40,044 bases of DNA. It comes from Acidobacteriaceae bacterium. GTDB lineage: Bacteria; Acidobacteriota; Terriglobia; Terriglobales; Acidobacteriaceae. A model generated the notes under the pieces. That model saw only the letters and a program-made list of their open reading frames with translations, was not told where the DNA came from and ran no database searches. The position numbers and the translations under genes are program-made. The DNA is taken from the NCBI GenBank assembly GCA_025462925.1, contig JAOAPL010000300.1, forward strand, positions 1 through 40,044, read 5' to 3'. Shown one piece after another: positions 36,238 through 40,044 of the stretch. The stretch's first letter is position 1. Every line of letters starts with the position of its first letter.

Positions 36238-37608
36238 CTACTCTGGTTGTGCCGCTATATTGGCACGATTTCCCGCAGAAATGCTAGGGGGAAATGCGAG
36301 AGTAAACGTCGTTCCCGTGCCATTACTAGAGACATTTATCGTGCCCCCATGCTCGCTGATGATCCGGTGTACCAATGCCAATCCCAACCCTGTACCTTCG
36401 GGTTTGGTCGTGAAGAAGGGAATGAAGATGCGGGACAACTGTTCCTGCGCGATTCCTGTCCCGTTGTCGGTTAGCGCCACGGTCGTCCCCGCGGCAGTAG
36501 CCGAAGCCGCGAGGGTCACCTTTGCACTCTCTCCGGGACGCAGCGCCTCTGCGCTGTTCCGTAGCAGATTGCTAAACGCCTGACGAAGCGCCGTCGGATC
36601 TCCCAGCACGATAATCTCCGCCGGACACTTTTCAGTATCCAGTTGAACTTGTGCTTCTTCGGCGCAGTCCTCCAGCATTTTGCGCAGATCGAGCGGTTCC
36701 CGCGCAAGTCCCTGGGGACGAGCAAAATTCAGGAAGTCATTTACGATTCTCGCCAGCGAAGCCGTCTCTCCCGCGATCTTTCCCGCGAACTGGTTTGAAG
36801 TTTTTGGGTCGCTCTCCTTTTGCAGCATCTGCGCATACCCTGAGATTGTCGCCAGCGAGCTCTTGAACTCATGCGCGATTCCCGCCGACATCTCCCCTAA
36901 GGCCGCCATGCTCTCGCGCAATCGCATCTGCTGGGAAAGTTGGGTGATCTCCGTCAAGTCGCTGATCAGTGCCGCCGCGCCTAGGGCTTCGCCTTGCGCT
37001 CCCCGCACCGGCGAGATGGTTATCCCCAGCACCCGCGCTTCTCCCGCAGGTGTCCGATAATCCGCCTCGATCCGCCGAACTTGAGTGCCTTGTCTAATCG
37101 CCGCGTCGATTGCTTTCAACAACTGTCCTGCGCCGTCGCTCTCATCGCCTTTCGCCGACGTCGGCGACGCTGGCATCCTCACCTTCGAAACTCCGCGAAA
37201 AATATCGCGACTGTGCAGCCCGAATGCCGATGCGTAGCCCAAAAGAGTCTTTGCCGATGGATTTGCTTGCCTTACCAGGTTCGCATTGTTGAAGAGAACA
37301 ACGCCGCTGCCCAGGTTCGAAAGCACCGCCTCACTCATACTCGCCGATGCATTGGCCTGGTCGCGTTCCGCGCGACGCAGCCGTTCCAACTCTTTTTCCT
37401 GTTCCTTCATCTTGCGGATCACGCCCTCATAGGCTGAGAGCGAGAACGCGCTGTCCAGCGCAACCCGTGGCTTGTCGTCTTCACTGTTGGAGACCAGCAA
37501 TTTGCGAAGAAAGCGGAGACCGATGATCACCACCGCAAGTCCTGCCATAAACATGAACAGGATCAGGCCCAGCTTGATGAAGAACGGATTTTGCAATATC
37601 TGGATCAT
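36238..37608 (-). CDS. Sensor histidine kinase (TM - PAS - HisKA - HATPase)
   Basis: N-terminal TM; PAS region; GEMSAGIAHEFKSSLATISGYAQM H-box; DNGTGIAQEQLSRIFIPFFTTKPEGTGLGLALVHRIISEHGG. Confidence 0.94.
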   Translation of the reverse strand: MIQILQNPFFIKLGLILFMFMAGLAVVIIGLRFLRKLLVSNSEDDKPRVALDSAFSLSAYEGVIRKMKEQEKELERLRRAERDQANASASMSEAVLSNLGSGVVLFNNANLVRQANPSAKTLLGYASAFGLHSRDIFRGVSKVRMPASPTSAKGDESDGAGQLLKAIDAAIRQGTQVRRIEADYRTPAGEARVLGITISPVRGAQGEALGAAALISDLTEITQLSQQMRLRESMAALGEMSAGIAHEFKSSLATISGYAQMLQKESDPKTSNQFAGKIAGETASLARIVNDFLNFARPQGLAREPLDLRKMLEDCAEEAQVQLDTEKCPAEIIVLGDPTALRQAFSNLLRNSAEALRPGESAKVTLAASATAAGTTVALTDNGTGIAQEQLSRIFIPFFTTKPEGTGLGLALVHRIISEHGGTINVSSNGTGTTFTLAFPPSISAGNRANIAAQPE

Positions 37609-38552
37609 CGGTAAAAACCCACGTACCAGTTCATGATGCGGTCGCCAAAATATGCGGAGAACAATGCCATAGATCCCAGAAACACGCCGAACGGCATCTC
37701 ATAGCGTCGCAGAAGAAGCTGCGCCGACGCCCACGCCCTTTGTCCCGCGCTGCCGCGCAAAGCAGCGCTTTTCAAATTTCGCTTGAGGCGCTTGCTCCAG
37801 ACAGTCAGCATTGCCCCCACTCCTGCCAGTGATCCCAGCATCGACCCCAGCATCAGCGTCAGAACAGTCAACTTCACTCCAAGAAATGCTCCTACCATGA
37901 GCATGAGCTTCACATCTCCAAAGCCCATCCCCTCCACGCCACGAATCAATTTATAGAGTGCCCCGATTCCCCAGATGAAGAGCGACCCCACCACAGCGCC
38001 TAGAAGCGCAGCCGCTAGCGACGCCGGACGCCACCGGAAGTCAAACGGCAGCGACGAGAACCACGATTCGCCATGCCGTACCAGCCAGGCCGTCCCGCCC
38101 ACCGGCGTAAGCACGCTGAATATCACTCCCAGTGCAAATCCGGGTAGGGTCATCGTATCCGGCAGTAATTTTAGGTCAGCATCAGTAAAAACGAGGCCGA
38201 CGATCAGAAAACTGAAAACGCAAAACTTGATAGCTTCAACTGACAGCCCGAAGCTTAGATAACTCACCGCGAACAAAATCGCGATCAGTAACTCCACCAG
38301 CATGTATCGCGGAGAGATATGACCTCTACAACTCCGACAGCGGCCCCGCAGCATCAGCCAGCCGAAGACAGGTACATTGTCGTAGGGCTTGATGCCAGCG
38401 CCGCAATGCGGACACGCTGACCCGGGAATGATGGACATCCCCCTCGGCAGCCGATAAATGCAAACATTCAGGAAACTGCCAAAGGCCAGTCCAAAGATAA
38501 AGAAGGTGACTGCGATGAGGTCGATTTCCGCTGGCAGATAGATAGCACTCAC
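37605..38552 (-). CDS. pilD: Type IV prepilin peptidase / leader peptidase (A24)
   Basis: GSFLNVCIYRLPRGMSIIPGSACPHCGAGIKPYDNVPVFGWLMLRGRCRSCRGHISPRYMLVEL with CxxC...CxxC; FTDADLKLLPD and GMGFGDVKLM aspartates. Confidence 0.95.
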   Translation of the reverse strand: MSAIYLPAEIDLIAVTFFIFGLAFGSFLNVCIYRLPRGMSIIPGSACPHCGAGIKPYDNVPVFGWLMLRGRCRSCRGHISPRYMLVELLIAILFAVSYLSFGLSVEAIKFCVFSFLIVGLVFTDADLKLLPDTMTLPGFALGVIFSVLTPVGGTAWLVRHGESWFSSLPFDFRWRPASLAAALLGAVVGSLFIWGIGALYKLIRGVEGMGFGDVKLMLMVGAFLGVKLTVLTLMLGSMLGSLAGVGAMLTVWSKRLKRNLKSAALRGSAGQRAWASAQLLLRRYEMPFGVFLGSMALFSAYFGDRIMNWYVGFYR

Positions 38553-38630
38553 CTGTGCTTCGTGGAGTTTGGCGCTTGTGAATTGTTCTGGAAATTATAA
38601 TTCTGAATCTCTGCCTCGGCAGAACTGAAT

Positions 38631-39113
38631 TCATTGCTCCGCAGATGCGTCAAACCGCAATAGGTCGCCGTCAAGCACAGGTACGTCGCCAGTCGCCTCT
38701 GGTGTTACACCCTGCCAATTCAGATTGGTGCGGTTCACCAGTCGTAACTCCTGGCAAATAGCTTGTCCATTATTCGACGACCTAATCTTCACCGCATATC
38801 CCGCGATGGCTTCTTCGGGAGTATCGCTCGTCTTCCACTCCAACAAAGTTGCTTCCAGCGCTTCCGTGAGAGTTTCCGCAGGGAGGAGACACAGCACCCA
38901 ATCATGCTTGCAGTCATTGGCGTAAGCGCCATTCTGCACTCCGGTAACCGCGGCAATCACCTTCGCGCCGTAATCTCGCGCCACTTTCACGGTGCCGTCC
39001 TCCGATGCGTGGTCCACGATGACGATCTCATCACAGGGTCGCAGCGTCTCCAGCGTCCGGCCCAGCCGACGTTCGTCATTGCAGGTATGAATCAGCGCGC
39101 TTATTCCAGGCAT
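38631..39113 (-). CDS. Glycosyltransferase family 2-like protein
   Basis: MPGISALIHTCNDERRLGRTLETLRPCDEIVIVDHASEDGTVKVARDYGAKVI (GT-A fold N-terminus). Confidence 0.82.
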   Translation of the reverse strand: MPGISALIHTCNDERRLGRTLETLRPCDEIVIVDHASEDGTVKVARDYGAKVIAAVTGVQNGAYANDCKHDWVLCLLPAETLTEALEATLLEWKTSDTPEEAIAGYAVKIRSSNNGQAICQELRLVNRTNLNWQGVTPEATGDVPVLDGDLLRFDASAEQ

Positions 39114-39192
39114 TGTGCTCGTATCTCAGTTCCTAAGATGCGCGTGTCAACAATGATGTGCGCACCGGTTCGATATACTTTTAATATCTGAC

Positions 39193-40044
39193 ATGCCTGC
39201 CATCCGCATTTTATTTCTCTGGCACATGCACCAGCCCTTTTATAAGGATTTGGTAACCGGCGAGTACCGGTTGCCCTGGGTGCGCCTTCACGCTCTGAAA
39301 GACTACTACGGGATGGTCAAGCTGCTGGACGAATTCCCCAGCGTCCACCAGACCTTCAATCTTGTCCCCTCGCTCATCGCGCAGATAGAAGACTACGTTG
39401 CTGGCACCGCCCGAGATCCCTTTCTCGACGTCGCCTCCAAGCCCGCCGACGCATTGTCTCCCGACGATCGCCGCTTCGCCTTGCGCTATCTCTTTCAGGC
39501 CAACGTTGATAATTTGATAGACCGCTATCCGCGATACAAGGAGTTACACGAACAATTCGCCGCTTCTGATTTCGACCCAGCGAAAGCCGAGCCGAATTTT
39601 TCGCAGCAGGACATCGCCGACTTGCAAGTGCTTTCGCAGGTGGCATGGTTCGACGAGTTCTTCATAGAGGGCAAAGACGCCGATCCGCAGATTCAGGCGC
39701 TCATCCAGAAAGGACGAGGATACGACGCGGCCGATCAACAACTCGTTCTCGCCAAATCGCGCGAGATTTTGGCCTCGGTCCTTCCTGCATACGCTTCAGC
39801 GGCGCAACGCGGATTGATTGAAATCTCTACCTCGCCTTACTACCATCCCATTCTTCCTTTACTTTGCGATACTGATCTCGGCGGGGTATCCAGTCCTGGC
39901 TTGCCTCTACCGCGCACGCGTTTCACTCATCCTGAAGATGCCACCGAGCAGCTTCAGCGCGGACTCTCATTGCACGAGCGGGTCTTCGGGATCCGCCCGC
40001 GCGGTGTCTGGCCATCGGAAGGCAGCATCTCTGACGAAGTCGTC
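39193..40044 (+). CDS. Glycoside hydrolase family 57 protein, 3' end cut by window edge
   Basis: MPAIRILFLWHMHQPFYKDLVTGEYRLPWVRLHALKDYYGMVKLLDEFPSVHQTFNLVPSLIAQIEDY...GIRPRGVWPSEGSISDEVV; open to the window end (284 codons), so missing from the ORF track. Confidence 0.95.
   Translation, partial: MPAIRILFLWHMHQPFYKDLVTGEYRLPWVRLHALKDYYGMVKLLDEFPSVHQTFNLVPSLIAQIEDYVAGTARDPFLDVASKPADALSPDDRRFALRYLFQANVDNLIDRYPRYKELHEQFAASDFDPAKAEPNFSQQDIADLQVLSQVAWFDEFFIEGKDADPQIQALIQKGRGYDAADQQLVLAKSREILASVLPAYASAAQRGLIEISTSPYYHPILPLLCDTDLGGVSSPGLPLPRTRFTHPEDATEQLQRGLSLHERVFGIRPRGVWPSEGSISDEVV

Noticed and set aside
36256-36275. Sigma-54-like ttggcacgatttcccgc near the histidine kinase gene end
   Set aside because: The -12 element does not match (CCCGC), it lies inside the 3' end of the CDS, and the strand does not face a gene start.

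Overview
The window looks like a chromosomal segment of an Acidobacteriota-type genome (inferred from gene content and style of proteins, not from a database search). It is mostly ordinary genes: pyruvoyl-dependent arginine decarboxylase (partial, left edge), LysR regulator, glutamine synthetase, DinB, NAD(P)-binding oxidoreductase, YciE/YciF ferritin-like protein, SIMPL protein, pterin carbinolamine dehydratase, HD-GYP response regulator, M13 peptidase, ECF sigma factor, CPA2 antiporter, BNR/sortilin-like repeat protein, BamA/TamA plus TamB operon, exported acetamidase/formamidase, tRNA-Arg(CCT), hybrid histidine kinase plus REC, NtrC-type regulator, histidine kinase and prepilin peptidase cluster, GT2, and GH57 (partial, right edge). 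The strongest candidate for an undescribed system is a solitary, visibly AT-richer ORF (3430-5385). It fuses an N-terminal TIR-like domain, with a WVxxE catalytic-like motif, to TPR repeats and an unassigned beta-rich C-terminal domain. It sits between glnA and a truncated esterase remnant. Other observations: a ~84 bp element flanked by 35 bp direct repeats that duplicated the start of the LysR gene and created a leader ORF; a hairpin sequestering the Shine-Dalgarno of a disordered-protein gene next to an antiporter; three glycine-zipper secreted paralogs in 5 kb; and several families of short dispersed inverted repeats. No CRISPR array, IS element, transposase or rRNA was seen.
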